A model generated the notes under the pieces. That model saw only the letters and a program-made list of their open reading frames with translations, did no database searches and was not told the DNA's origin. A stretch of DNA of 64,000 nucleotides from Allium sativum. Its lineage: Eukaryota; Streptophyta; Magnoliopsida; Asparagales; Amaryllidaceae. The translations under genes and the position numbers were made by a program. Positions 34,528-47,922 of this stretch are shown here, one piece after another (position 1 is the first letter of the stretch; every line of letters begins with the position of its first letter). The stretch spans positions 905,394,677 through 905,458,676 of the forward strand of contig CM060915.1 in the NCBI GenBank assembly GCA_030737875.1. The letters run 5' to 3'.

Positions 34528-37500
34528 TGTAATGACCCGCATTTCCAGGTGTATAATAATTAATTAATTTAATTATTTACAAAGTGATTAAGTGATTTAA
34601 ATGGTCGTTTAAATTAAATAATAGTGAATATTTAATTAAAATAATAATTAAATAATATATTTAATTCTGATATAATCAAAATTGGTTGAAATGGCGATAT
34701 GGTGTGAACTGGGCAATTCAAATTATATAATTCGGTTTAGAATTGAATTTGGATAACGAATATAATTAAATAACGTCAGTTTGAACATATAATTATATTA
34801 TAATTAAAACCGAGCTCGAAATGGCGCGGCAGTTCGCTATTTGGCTATTTGAACTTCAACTGGATATATAGGAGCCGTTTCAAGTCGGATTTCTGTGAAA
34901 CAAGAAATGTTAGGAGCTGTTGAAGTATATTTTTCTAGTGGAAGAGAAAAATCGGGATTTCGTCGTGTAGATTTTGATTTACGTCCAATCAAATTTCAGA
35001 AAAGTCGCTGTGAAATTCCTTTATAATTCGTAACGCTTTATTTACGTTATAAAAGAAATTTTGGTATAAAATTGAATATCGATTCAACCAAGACTTGGAA
35101 TACCGAGAATATAATTATTCTGGAGTTGTACGGTATTCTGGTGTGAATATATACGATAATATAAATTTATTTATATTTAATTTAATTATATATAAATATA
35201 TTTATATATTTAAATCGGTCGTTCAGAGCTTTAAAAATAGCCGGTTTTGCAAACGAAGTCGGAATTCGACGAAACTAGTTTTGTTGGATCCGCAATGTCA
35301 AATTATTGCTAGATGTCAGTTTCCGTGATTTTTAGAGTCACTGTGTGGCCGTACGGATTTTTAGAGTGAAAAACAATCAGTATTTTGAGGATTAAAAATA
35401 CGCTGTGTGAGAAAACGGAGTCGGAATTCGACGAAACCAGTTTCATTGGGACCGTAATGTCAAACGGTAGCTGCATGCCGGTTTTCGTGATTTTTAGATA
35501 ACGTATGTGTTCATAGGAATTTTTAGAGTCCATAAAAGAATATAAAATGATTAAAATAAAATATCTAAACCCCTTATAAATACCCCCCTAACACTCCTTC
35601 TAACCTAATTCTTTTCTGGTCAAGGAAAGAACACGCTGCCACTCAGAAAGTTTCAAACCATGAGAAAACATCCATCTCTAAAATCAAAAAGAATTTATAT
35701 AAATTCCTACAAATCGAATCATATGTATGCTTGCATTCATGAGCCGATTCACTCCATTCTGGTATGCTTAGTTCTAGGTTCGACGTTCATTTTGGGAAGG
35801 GGTTTGAAAACAGCGGAGACTAGGGTTGAGAAATTTGGAAATTTGGAGCATCGATGGCTAGTTTCGATGTTAGTTTTGGGTTTAGAGGATCGAACTACGT
35901 TTGTTTGCAAAGTTTTGGGGATAGTCGCCACAATTTTGTTCGGTTGTTACAGTACAGGCGTGTGAAGGGGATGCAAGTCGCGTCTTCAAGAGGAGGTGCG
36001 AACAGGAGGAAAGTTGTATGAAGATGATGAGGTCTTGATAGAAAATATAATGGTGATCTTTGTTGGGTTTGTATGAAGTGGAGAAGTGGGAGTGAGCTTG
36101 GGAAAGATCGGCATTTTGTATTGAAGTTTACAGGAGACCGTCAGTTTGGGGAAGAAGCCTTCGTGAGCGGGTTGGGTTTCCTACGGGTCTGACGTGGGCC
36201 TGGACATTAGCTGATGGGCCGGAAAGGGGATTTAATTGGGTGAGGCTAAATTCTAAAATAAATGAAGTTTATTTTAATTCGAAATTGTATGTTAACTTAT
36301 AAAAACAATAACTTCCTCATATATTATCGGAATTTGACGAAACAAGATCCGACGGGATCGTATGGACGGCGGCTACACCATGGAACTGACTGGAAGTAGA
36401 TTGGGGCTCATATGAATTTATGGCGAAATAAAATGTTTGATTCAAATCAAATAACAGTTTATCGTTCTTTAACGATGAACTGCAAATATGAGTAAACCTC
36501 ACCCACCCTGAACAGTTATATTTTTATAACGTATTCTTAGAACTGATAATTATCTGTTGATTGTTGTGTGTTGATTTGGTTGATTGAACTGATAGTCAGT
36601 TAGTTGAAATTATATATATATATGTATATATATATATAAACCGTTAAATATATGTTGATGTTGTTTATCAGAACATTTCATATTGAAATGAAATTGATGT
36701 ATATTATACTGTGTAACATCTGTGGATACAGGGATACAGGTTGGAGGGATCCGACTGGATTCCTCAATATTTATTTTACTGTTTTCATATATTGTGATAT
36801 ATGATGTGATGTATATCTGTTATGGGTTATGTGTGTTAGAATGATATTGATGATTTGTTATTCGATATTTTAAATATCATAAGAAACCCTGGGATGTAAA
36901 AAGGAATATTCCAATGTACATTGAAATAAAGGGATTTTATAAAATCAACCTATTTTATAAAAGGAAATAAATTTGAAAATAAAGCATTTATAAAATCATA
37001 GGATATTATAAAGGAGGATATTTGTTTAGAAAATAAAAAGGATATTATAAAAAGGAAACCGTTATAAAAAGGAAAACGTTATTAAAAGGGAATCTGTATA
37101 AGTGGAGAAACGTTGTTAAAAGGACATTTTTTTAAAGTGAAGAACCGTTACTAAAATTAAATCTTTATAAATGGAAAAACGTTGTTACAAGGAAATCTTT
37201 TTAAATGGATAAACGTTGTTAAAAGGGAAAATCTTTGTAAATCAATAAAGTAATCGAATATTAGTATTCGAAAGGAGTTAATCAAAAAGGAGTTGAATTA
37301 GTTTGAGTTAACCAGTTAGAGTTAATCAATTAGAGTTAACCAGTTAGAGCTAATCAATTAGAGTTAACCAGTTAGAGTTAACTAGTTAGAGTAAATCGAT
37401 TAGAGTCAAATCGAACTAGAGTTATTCAAATATAGTTAATCGAATATTAGTTATTCGAATAAGAGTTAATCAAATAGAGTTAAAACAATATTAGAAACTG

Positions 37501-39215
37501 ACTAGAGATTAGTTAAGTCGAATGGTTTTCTGAGTGTGGATCTGATGTTGGTCTCGGCCTTCGGGGTTTATACTTAGAGAATTGTTCTCTTACTAGTTTA
37601 CAGTTAGGGACTGATGGTTGTGGAAGAATAGTGATACGTGAATAAGCTATGGAAATGTTTTCCAGTGTTAATAACGTATATTTTCTAATCATAGAAAATA
37701 AGGAAATATGAATATATATATATATATATGTTGAATTATTTGATCGATAATTCTATTTGGAATTAAGATCATTGTGTGAACACCGACATGTTTTCATTTG
37801 ATAGTTAAATCACAGACTATCAAAGTTTTGACCATTTTAACGTTGTTAATATGGAGAGACCGGTTGGACTCTTATCCAAAGAACCACTCTGTATTGGCAT
37901 AAGCGTTGCGAATCTCATATGCCGAATATATTGAAGACGGAGTAAAGTGCAAGGGTTGTTGTATAAATCTTAGATAACAATGGACTAAGATGGATGTACT
38001 GAATAGTGCCTTCTGTTTCGTTCAGTCCCAGAACGAACGTATATGTACGAGTGTCTGACAGAGTATTTCCAATGATCGAATATGATTGGGCTGTACAAAT
38101 ATATATGGTTGCGACGGATTTATTCCCTTAGCATAACATCCAGAATATTTGTGCAAATCAATTAGTGATTTAACGGATCTGACAATGTGGCATTCAAAGT
38201 GATCGTGTTATCAATGAATGGAAAGTAGTCGTAGCCTCTGGCCTCAACAACCAGGAAATGACAAAAATCGGGCAGGCAGCATGGCTAAGTCGGTCGGTTC
38301 GAAGTAGGGTGTATAATCACCTATCTAGAGAATATTCATTTGCTTCTTAAATCTATCAATGCTGGCCCATATATATATGGGAAACGGTTGCTGATCCCAA
38401 CCGTTGGTGATATACATTCGATACACTCAAGCGAAATGAGTGGTCGGTCATGTGTGGCTGAGTTACAAGATGTTCTTGTTGAACTCCAGTGTATCGTTCC
38501 TAGAGTACACTGATCAGAAGGTGGTTCCATACCTTGTCATAGTTGGAAATCCATTACCCAATACGTGCTTGCGGTTTTGATTACATACTATATATGTAGA
38601 ACGTGAGATGAAAGCGTTTCTGCTAGATGATTATTATATTGTGGTTGATAGGCATTATTATAATATCAAAAGGTTTTTGATATAAAGATATTTTGGATTC
38701 TCATAAGGGAAAAAACCTGTTCCGTTACGGCGTGGTCTTATGAGATATCGTTTACTTGTTCGAGCTGTTTAAACTGTTTTACTCGTACCAGTCCCATGAC
38801 TGACTTGGAGTTTATTTGTTGTTTCCCCTAAACTCTTGGGTGCCTAATTTTGTACGGGCAGTCAAGTAGTCGGGATTTTACAGATACACTTGGAGAGCTT
38901 GGAGCAGGAGGCTTCAAGATTCTATAGCTATTATTAATTCCGCTGTGTTGTAAGTGTTGTACTCTGATAAGTGCTATTGTATACATATACTGTTTTTATT
39001 TCAAAAGTTATGTTATATTTTATTCGTTCCGCTGTGAGGTTCGTGTTTACTCTGATGATGATGTTCTTCTTCTTCTTCTATTCTATAAGTTTCTAACTTA
39101 TATATTCTCACCCTCTAACTTCTTTCTATTAGTTTCTTGAATTTCCAGTGCAATTTGGGGTTGGACTTGTGTTATTTAGTAAGCTCAAATTGGACCTGAT
39201 TTTCGGGTCATTACA
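34528..39215 (+). mobile_element. 3' LTR of element B (4688 bp)
   Basis: It has the same length and termini as the 5' LTR. It carries the TATA box at 35575-35582 and the open frame at 35660-35965, here starting with ATG where the 5' LTR has GTG. It is followed by the target-site copy CGAGC (39216-39220) and then the resumed A LTR. Confidence 0.95.
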
Positions 39216-39220
39216 CGAGC

Positions 39221-42200
39221 CCAACTCGCGCAGCCGCCATCGATGAAACCCAAAAGCCCTAACCGCGATGAACGACCATTTGCACCACCCCTGCCATGTA
39301 AGCTCCGCCCTCCCCCTTCACCAAAAACGCTAGAAAATAGTGAGCTTCATTTTCTTTTATTCCTTTATTTCTTTGGTTGATAATTTCTAATTACATGAAG
39401 TGGTAATCTTTATTTTATGTCAAGTTATAAATTTTAATAATGAAAAGGATTGATTTTTATAGTTAGAAAGATTAGGATTTTAAATAAACAAAGAGTTGAT
39501 TTTTATTATGCATAACGAAATAAAAAGATTTGACTTTTATTATAGAAAAGGTTGGATTTTTAGTTTAGAAAAGGTAGGATTTTTAATGATACAGGTTATG
39601 ATGTTTGTTAATGTAAAAGTACGATCTTTAACTAGATAAAAATATAATTTTTATACTTTAGCAAAATAAAGATTTGATTTTGAAAAGCATTGTAAAAATT
39701 TGATTTTTTATAATATGAAAAGCGGTGTAAAAATTTAATTTTTATTATATGAAGAGCGTTGTAAAAAAATTATTTTTATTATATGAAGAGCGTTGTAAAA
39801 ATATGATTTTTATATTATAGAGATAATAAAAATATGATTTTTATAATGCAAACATCGATATAAAAATATGAAGTGTCATTATAAAAATGTTATTTTTAAA
39901 ATAAACATCATATTAAAAATGCAATTTTTACTATGAACAACGGGAAAGGATCGCATTGGAATTTTGGGCAAGCCCGAACCGTTCAGTAATAGAGAACGGA
40001 GGAGTGGATCCCAAAGGTGAGAACTTCTCACTTTAATTTTATTTTCTAGTTAAAATATATACTAGGATGCAGACGGTGCTTAGCAGCACCCGACACCCGT
40101 CGTCCACAAACCATGGACAACTTGTTTGTTTGTTGGATAGTGTTGTGAAAATTGATTGTGTGATGTGGAATGGAAATAAATATTTTATAGTTAAAAATAT
40201 AATTTTTAACGTGTATATAAATTAAATATTCATAAACAAATCGAACGATTTGTTTATGTACACACATTTGACTGATATTAATTGGGACGATAAATTTTAC
40301 ACGTCGCCCAACTGCACAAATAAAATTCATTATTTGTTGATTGAAACCCCACACGGATATTGGGATGATATTTGACATAAACTAGCCCCGATAATTAGCC
40401 GTATGTCAATCAATTGGTTGACAGACTGTTATAAGCATTAAATATTTATATTTGATGCTTATGCAGTATAAAATGCACTTTGGATGATGGTTGACTGTGT
40501 TTGATTGTTGTTGTATACATGTGTGTATGAAATCCATATAAATAAAATTATATGGTAATTGACTGTGTCTGATTCCAGTTCATACAGAATGAATATTTTA
40601 AAATAATATTAAGTAAAAGATCAAAATCTGATTTTGATGTCCGATTTGGGATGGACACGAATATATTTAAATATATAAAGTCGTGTTGATTAGAATAACG
40701 TCATTTTGACGTGAATGATATTTATATCGATTTTATTCATTTTTGTAATGAATATCGAATAGGAATTCATTTTAAAATTTAATGTTTTGAAAATATTATC
40801 ATTTATATGTTAATGATATGGAATATTCAATTTTTATTTAAAATTGAATATGAAGTTGAAACCGTTTTGAAAATGAATTTAAAACGATTTATAAAATGCA
40901 TTTTAAATGGAAATCGACGAAATATACATTATATATATTATATATAATATAATGGCCTGAATAGAACGCGCCGCGGCAGTTCGCGAATTTCGACCACTGA
41001 CTTCGAATTGATATTACGGGAGATCCGACCCTTGGATTCTCCTAAAACTGGAACCGTTGGGTTCTTATCGAAAAGAGCTTTCTAACGAACATTAGAGACT
41101 TGAAATCTAACGGTTGGATTTGGAATTATGTCCAAATCATATTTGGAAAAGGTCGACGTAAGTGCAGTTCGATGGCCGTTTACGGAAATCAACTGTACGG
41201 GCCTTGATAAAATTATTAAAAATATCAATAGATTATGTAAAATCATAATAAATGATTTGGAAAGAACTAGGATGAAAAACTCCATATCTGAAAAGATAAA
41301 AATATTTTTTTTATCGAAATGAACTAGTTATGAACTAGAATTATAATCCAATATTTTTGAACAAATAAATTGGATTTGAAATGGTTTTAGAAATAACCAG
41401 GATTTCCAATATATAAATTGGAATGGATTTGAATCGAAATTGTCTTCGGAATATTTTGATATTGGATTCCGTGATTATATGGATATTGTGGAGGAATTTG
41501 GAAGATATATATATATCGTTATTCCAATACGGTATTTGTTGATTCCAGAATTTGATATTGAATATAAGACGATATATTTTGTATTCAGAGCCTTGTATTT
41601 AATATCAAATGTGATTTTGGGTTTGTCTTGAATCATATCTTTAATAATACTGTTCTTAGACCCAACGGAGTTAAGAAAATCAGAAACTAACTGGAGATAA
41701 GTTAAGTTGAATGGTTTCCTGGGTATTGATCTAATGTTGGTTTCAACCTTCGGGGTTAATACTTAGGGAATTGTTCACTTGCTAATTTACGGTTAAAGGC
41801 TGATGGAATGTAATGTGATTTTGGGTTTGTCGTGAATGGTGCCTACATTAACACTGTTCTTGAACCTAGTTGAGAAAAGATTAAATCTTTTTATTTAGAT
41901 TTAGTGAAGTATACCAATTAATTAATATTTAATTGGAATTGAATTGAAATTCGTCTTTGGGTTTATTATGAACGGTGTTTTAAATAACACTTGTTCTTTA
42001 ACCCGATTAACAATGGAATGATATTTTGGGTTGTCGTGAATGGTATCTTTAATAATACTGTTCTTAGAGCCAATGGAGTTAAAAAAATCAGAAACTAACT
42101 GGAAATTAGTTAAGTTGAATGTTTCCTGGTTATTGATCTGATGTTGGTTTTGGCCTTCGAGGTTAATACTTAGGGAATTGTTCACTTGCTAATTTACGGT

Positions 42201-44357
42201 TAAAGGCTGAAGGAATGGAATGTGATTTTGAGTTTATAGTGAACCGTGTTTTAAATGACATTGGTTCTTTAACCCAGTTAAAGACAGGATATGATTTTCC
42301 AAGTTAAGCAATCATTAATACTGATTTTTGGGAGATTAAAACCGAATGGAGTTTTAATGAATCTTTAATTAGATTGAAATGATTGAGAATGGAGTATCAC
42401 CAGTTTTGCTCCAGGCGATAGTTAAATCTTTAATTAGATTTGAACGTGGAATGGTAATTGAATGTACCGATAACACCGTGGTGTTAGATATGAAGTATTA
42501 TCAGTTTTACTTCATGGGATGAATAGGTTGGGATTGAGAAATTAAACAAATGATTACTTCGGTAAGGAGCGCTAATCCCGACTGGTTTGGATAACCCATG
42601 ATTTGGTTTGAATTGATATCCAAAGGAAGATTAAAGAATAAATTTAAAGAATTTATCTTCGATAAAATCAATGGGAACCTTTCTCAAAGAATGTGAATAT
42701 TTGAATAAAGAATATTTTGGATTGGAATGAGGCATATGTTGTGTTTTTACAACACTTGTTTATTATACGCGAGTTATTCAGAAAGATCGGGTTTATCCCA
42801 TTCTGAATAACTAATTCGACGATAAGTCGATGATGAAGATGGTGGTTGAAGACCGAAGGTCTTCACAACGTTTGAATGATTACTGATGTCTTGATTGGGC
42901 TTTACACCCAAGACAAGGTAATAAGTGGTGATCGTCTAGACGTACTTGGAGATCGACCGGATATGCGAGGGCCTCTCTCCTGTATTGGACATACGGGATG
43001 AGGAATAAGGTGCCTCTGGTTTCGTTCTGACCCGGAATGAACTTGTAAATGGATGTGTGTCTGACATTGGATTTCATTCTGTGTGATTGATAGACATCGG
43101 TTGCATAGCTTGAATTGCCTGTGTGGCATGCTGAGATGCAAATGATCAAGGCTTTTGTTGAAAAGCCGGGTCTTGTTGTTGATGATCAAAGCACGGCTTT
43201 GATATAGCATAGCTTTGTGTAGCGTTAATTCGCGAGCCTCACACCCTGGTGTGAACCAGAAATGGGAGAGGACCTCAAGGAGGACATGCGTTTCCTTCTA
43301 GCTAGGAGTGGTGTCCGCGTTTTGCAAGCCCTAACGTTTTACTTATGTGGATGATGGATAACGAGGCGCCTCAGTTATTTCGGTCTCTGCAGAGCCGATG
43401 GATGGTCTTTATACAGAACAGATTGACGCCCCATAGGGCGGGAAAACGTAGTGTTCAGGCATTTTAATCCACATCGAGTGGACTGGCCCTGACGATCCAA
43501 GGGTCAATGTGTTCTGATCCTGAGGGGCGGGCTAGAGCGTCTCGAAGCGGTAAGGACGATCCCTTGGCTTGGTTCACAGACGGAAATCCAACTTCCAATA
43601 CGTGACATTCCGGTTTTGATTGTAGAGCCTAGTATTGGCGACATGATATACGGTACCATGCTGTCTAGGATTAATACATTTATATTAGAAGTTGTTTTAT
43701 ACACTATGCACTTATAATAGTATCAAATGATTTGTTTTAAACGTACCTAGCATGTTTGGCTATTATAAGGGAAAACTCTATCCTCCGGCTTACGTTGCAT
43801 TATGTGATGGGACATGGGTCATATAATAGCCTCATTTTTTCAAAAATCGTTGCGCTGTTTTGTTATATGCACTGGTATTCTTGGGAGGAAAACCGTTCCG
43901 TGTTATACGGCGTGGTCCCTTGATATATTTGATTTAAAGTAAAGTTTTAAATAATTGTTTTAGTTCTCACACCAGTCACATGACTAACTTGGAGTTTATT
44001 CTTTTAACCTAAACTCTGGGTGCCCTTATTTTCCACGGGCAGCTTGTAGTTTTGGTTTTGCAGATTTATATTCACAGGATCCTGGTTTACAGCTGGAATG
44101 ATATTCGGAAAGCTCTGTATCCACATATCCTTTTCAGTTTTGTTTTGTATTATTTTCCGCTGCATTGTAAATTGTAAATCTCTGATATTGATCAAATGTA
44201 TATGATTCATTCATACTCTGTTATATTTTTGTATTCTGATGAAATTGTTGTAATAAGCAATGAAATGTTCTTCTATTTGTGTTCTGATTTGTCTTGTTCT
44301 CAAAGCAATCCGTTCTTTCTCTTCTCTCGGGAGACCGGGGAAGTTTGGGTCGTTATA
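39221..44357 (+). mobile_element. 3' LTR of element A, second segment
   Basis: It resumes at CCAACTCGCGCAGCCGCC, exactly the sequence after CGAGC in the 5' LTR (21133), and runs to GGGTCGTTATA at 44357. Summed with the first segment the LTR is about 6325 bp. It contains the tandem array near 39680-39830 and the repeated blocks 41610-42260. Confidence 0.93.
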
Positions 44358-44362
44358 CATTA
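44358..44362. repeat. Target-site duplication of element A (right copy CATTA)
   Basis: It matches 19933-19937. Confidence 0.9.
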
Positions 44363-45260
44363 CTTGTTGCCTTGCATCAATGATATCTTTGATTAGAAGT
44401 AGGAGTCAGAATTTTCCCATATCTAGATCTTGCAAGTGATTTTTACTAGTTAGGAGTAAAGGATGATAATATAGGTAAGACCATTATTAGAACACTTGAG
44501 GGACTTTATGACTAGTAAGTCATGCCTCTTGGGCTAACTAATGTTCCAGCCAGGTTTATTGACTTGATGAATGGGGTGTTTCAAGATATTTTTAAATAGA
44601 TTTGCAGGATTCATTATGAATGAAATTTTGATCTCATAAAAATTAATGAGGAACAAGTTTGGTTTTTAGGAGAGGTATCTGGTATCCTCTAAACATATAA
44701 AGTTTAGACAAAATTTTCTAAAAAAACCTTTTGGGAAATAGGAAATTGTGTTGGATTAGTGGGTTATTATAGGAAATTTATTAGGGACTCTTCTAAGATA
44801 TCATTTCTCTTAACCTTCCTCATCAGAAAGATCTTAGATTTTATTGATAAAAAGTGTGATAATGCTTTTAAGGAATTAAAAATAGTTTTTGTGGGTGCAT
44901 CAGTACCGGTCCTACCTAGTGACACTAAATACTATTTATAGAGATGCTAATAGGCATCTAAGAACCCAAGAGAGGAACTACTATATATATGATATACGAC
45001 CATTATTTTTCTCATTTGGTCATGAAGGCATTAATTGTTATAAGAGAGGTTTAAGTTGTTAGCAGACCATAAGTCGTTGGAGTATTTTTGCTCTCACTAA
45101 GATTGGAACTTAAGACAATAAAGATAGATGGTGTCTGAAGCGATAGATAGTGTCTCAAGCATTATATGATTTTGGGATAACATATACTCTTGGTAAGGGT
45201 AAGGATGTAGTGGATGCATTAATAGAAAGAAGCGACTTTAAGTTCTTTATTTTCATAAGA
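44363..45260 (+). pseudogene. Reverse transcriptase-RNase H remnant of chromovirus G
   Basis: Fragments in order match Ty3 RT: YLLPCIDDIFD right after element A (usual YPLPRIDDLFD), VMPLGLTNVPARFIDLMNGV (44522-44581), then a gap where the catalytic FIDD motif should be, then GLVGYYRKFIRDSSKISFLL and IDKKCDNAFKELK (44756-44885), and SVPVLPSDTKY. RNase H follows with DHKSLEYF (about 45067-45090) and the C-terminal YDFGITYTLGKGKDVVDALI (45165-45225). Several stops and frameshifts are present and the polymerase catalytic motif is gone, so it is dead. With the gag-protease part at 19.1-19.9 kb it forms one gag-pol order, proving that A inserted into G. Confidence 0.88.
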
Positions 45261-46338
45261 GCTCTTAGAATAGAAGCACATGGAATACATATAGCTTTTT
45301 TGGATAATCCATGGTTGGAGAGAGGAAGCATCTTTATGGACCTTTGGCATACCTCGAGTAGGAGCGAATCCAAAAACAGTTGAGTTTTGAGCCAACCAAA
45401 CATGCCTAACAACATTAGTAGCAAACCGATATGTGAAGAGAACGCTTGACTAAATAAGTTTCCCACTAGAATGATCAGCGATTGAAACCCATTTCCCTTA
45501 ATGAGTTTTGAAAGAATCAACTGTAAGTAAGTAGTTAGACAAAGAAAGGGAAAAGGCCTTAGATTACTTTTTTAGAAGTATATATTGGATTATGATGGGA
45601 TATGTGGATGACACTACCACTAGTAGATTTCGACGTTGAAGGTTAGGTGTTCATCGAGATTTCATTATTTGGGCATGAGATGAGATTAGTAAATCCTATA
45701 AACCCCATTTATATAGTAATAACATAAGGAAAGTCTTTTGAGACGAATTTGTACATAATTGTCAAATTATGTTGATATAACCCAAGAGCGTTGGGTCCTT
45801 GTATGACTTCCAATTAGAAATGTGCAACATATTTAGCTATTGAGAAAATGGTGGAATACCTATATGTCATAGGTAATATGAATATAGAAAATTCCATATA
45901 TTAATATTCCAAATATTTGCGTTTCAAGGAAAGGAAATTTAAAAACAAAGATCTCAGTAAGGAAAAAAGAATATAAACAATATTTAGAGAAAAATTGTTA
46001 ATAATCTAAAAAAGTAAATGTGCTGATGAAAAAGAAAACTGTAAGTCCACTTTGAGTCTTACCCCATATATGGTTTTAGAAATGGAAATTTATAAAAAGA
46101 TAGCATGATTTGATGCAAAATTCATATTTTTGGAACCCAATAAAATATTAAGTTTTTCAAAAAGATTTTATATAAGATATTTAAAGAGTAAATTGAGTTT
46201 TGAAATAAAAGTACTCATACAAGGTTTGTACAATATAAGTGGGACTATAAAGGAATAATAGATAAAAAAAGGTCAAATATGTGGATTGAGATATGAATGC
46301 AGTAAAATTAATGAAAACATGGAGACTCAACTTTGAGC
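45261..46338 (+). other. Decayed pol region of G after RNase H
   Basis: Integrase is expected here but I find no HHCC zinc domain or D,D,E core in any frame. An open frame to 45383 continues from the RNase H end but does not match integrase. The region is probably deleted and scrambled. The last eight bases CTTTGAGC (46331-46338) are the target copy of the MITE. Confidence 0.45.
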
Positions 46339-46820
46339 TTGGGATGTCAATGGAAACTTTCAGATGCGGATAGTGCCATAGCCGCATCCGCATCTAAAAC
46401 CATTTTCGGATATCGGATATTCGCATCCGCGGATACGGACAGATATCGGATATTTATCCGCTCCGCCAAAGGTCAGTAAATTAATGAACATAAATGTTTT
46501 TTTAGATTAATATTAAGATTTTTCATCCCAATTGATTACTAAAGTTCTATAAATAAATAAATATGATGATAATATATAATTTTGAGCAATATGCATGCGT
46601 TTTGTAGACTTTCAATTTCGAAAAATAATAAATTAGTATACCTAATTATGTTAAAATATACATAATTTAAGCTATAATCGTGAAAAAAACGAACGGATAA
46701 TTTTCGGATGCGGATATGCCTATATCCGCATCCGCTTTTTCGGATATCGGATATTTATCCGCTTTTCTGATGCAGATGCCGACGGATTTCGGATTTTTCG
46801 GGTATCCATTGACAGCCCTA
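46339..46820. mobile_element. hAT-type MITE (482 bp)
   Basis: The ends are TTGGGATGTCAATGG and, on the minus strand, TAGGGCTGTCAATGG. The 8-bp target-site duplication CTTTGAGC flanks it perfectly (46331-46338 and 46821-46828), typical of hAT elements. Subterminal regions carry many copies of CGGATATCGGATAT and GCATCCG on both strands, able to form foldbacks. No coding capacity. It is inserted in the distal part of G. Confidence 0.9.
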
Positions 46821-46828
46821 CTTTGAGC

Positions 46829-47495
46829 GCAGAGTAGACCCTAGAATTTTAAGTTGAGTTGCAAAAACAACTGGACCATATAGGACTAGTTTATATGGTT
46901 TCAGTGTTGAAAGGAGAAGTATGGACAAATGGTTAGAAATGACGGAACAATTTTAGAATGTAAACTGATAAGTTTTGTCCAAGACTTATGAGACTTCTTC
47001 CTGTTTGTAACTAGGTTTGGTAAGATGGTAAAGTTTCCAATGAAGTTGGTTAGTGTGTATGAGGTTTGTATAACTCAACCACTACAATAGAAACCATTTA
47101 GCTAGAAGAGATAGAGAAAGAGCAGAGTCACTAGTTGGTCGTTTTACTACATGGCGTTAACCAATTCAGCAGTAAGATTATTCGTCTCATAGGGAAACAT
47201 TTTGAGGAATCTACATCGAGGCCCGAAGAGAATGTTCGCACTTCCGATCGTTATCCTTATGATAGTACATTTCTAAATAAATGTTCTTAAGCTTTTTTAC
47301 TTTGATTAGAATATTTCTTTTAGTACCTTATGGGATGGTAGATCTTAGGATAGAGATTATAGAGGGGAAGGATGAACATGTTAAGAGAGCGTGTTATGTA
47401 TGAAGGATGCAAGTGTTTGCTATTGGATATAAATGGTCGTATATACACACTAGGAGCTATATCTTTTAGGATGATGGCCATAAGGTGCACCAAAA

Positions 47496-47561
<66 letters not shown>

Positions 47562-47909
47562 GCTTGCATATATTATTTATTCATTGTCTTACATATAAAT
47601 GGATGAGTAGCATGTGGATGATGGATGTAGAATGCATGTAGAACTATCAATCATTATTAGGATTTTTGCATACATTTAAACATATGGCATGTGCATATTT
47701 GCATAAATAGGTCGACTAAACCATTAGACCTCCCAATATTTTGCGTTAGTTAGGGATATATACACTGCATGATTGCATAAAACATAACTAGTATTATAAA
47801 TCATTAAGAAAATGGATGCAATGGACAGTGTTCAAGTTATAGTTTTAAATTTTGAATATAGTTGCTATACATTTTTCTATACTTGTAGATTTCTGAGACG
47901 AAATTTTTT
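46829..47909 (+). pseudogene. 3' end of G with chromodomain remnant
   Basis: At about 47206-47265 the plus strand reads FEESTSRPEENVRTSDRYPY, which resembles the chromodomain tail at the C-terminus of chromovirus integrase (usual VEEATWEPE..M...YP). The chromodomain binds modified histones and steers integration. Upstream pieces (LAREIEKEQS, about 47100) may belong to the same tail. After a stop at about 47290 the sequence is non-coding and contains a TA/CA microsatellite at 47499-47562. Confidence 0.65.
47499..47562. repeat. (TA)n(CA)n(TA)n microsatellite
   Basis: A TA tract, then about 16 bases of CA, then a second TA tract. Confidence 0.95.
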
Positions 47910-47922
47910 AAGGAAGGGGGGA
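47910..47922 (+). other. Polypurine tract of chromovirus G
   Basis: AAGGAAGGGGGGA follows 'ctgagacgaaatttttt' and directly precedes the 3' LTR start. Confidence 0.85.

Larger units (their letters stand above)
28506..39215 (+). mobile_element. Element B: non-autonomous retrotransposon nested in the 3' LTR of A
   Basis: The element is 10710 bp: two LTRs of 4688 bp each (28506-33193 and 34528-39215), a PBS at 33196-33207, a 1334-bp non-coding interior and a PPT at 34515-34527. Target-site copies CGAGC are perfect. About 13 differences are seen in the first 500 LTR bases, but the stretch 31900-32620 shows essentially none against 37920-38640, so it is younger than A. LTR and interior share modules with A, so A and B belong to related families. 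Confidence 0.95.
19938..44357 (+). mobile_element. Element A: non-autonomous Ty3-type retrotransposon with giant LTRs
   Basis: The element has a 6333-bp 5' LTR (19938-26270), PBS (26273-26284), a 1047-bp interior, PPT (27305-27316) and a 3' LTR (27318-44357) split by element B. Flanking CATTA duplications are perfect. There is no gag or pol in the interior, so mobilisation must have used enzymes of another element. The two LTRs differ by about 3-4% in a 255-base stretch I compared by eye (24303-24557 against 42376-42630), so A is older than B, which lies in its 3' LTR. It sits in the gag-pol remnant of G, between protease and RT. Confidence 0.92.

Noticed and set aside
44141..44396. Open frame at 44196-44396 similar to one at 26109-26405
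   Set aside because: Both are the same part of the two A LTRs; they run past the LTR end into different sequence, so they are not a gene pair.
45155..45520. 121-codon minus-strand open frame
   Set aside because: It is antisense to the RNase H end of G, whose plus-strand reading is clearly homologous.
47320..47641. Open frames on both strands near 47.4 kb
   Set aside because: They run through a TA/CA microsatellite and lack any motif.
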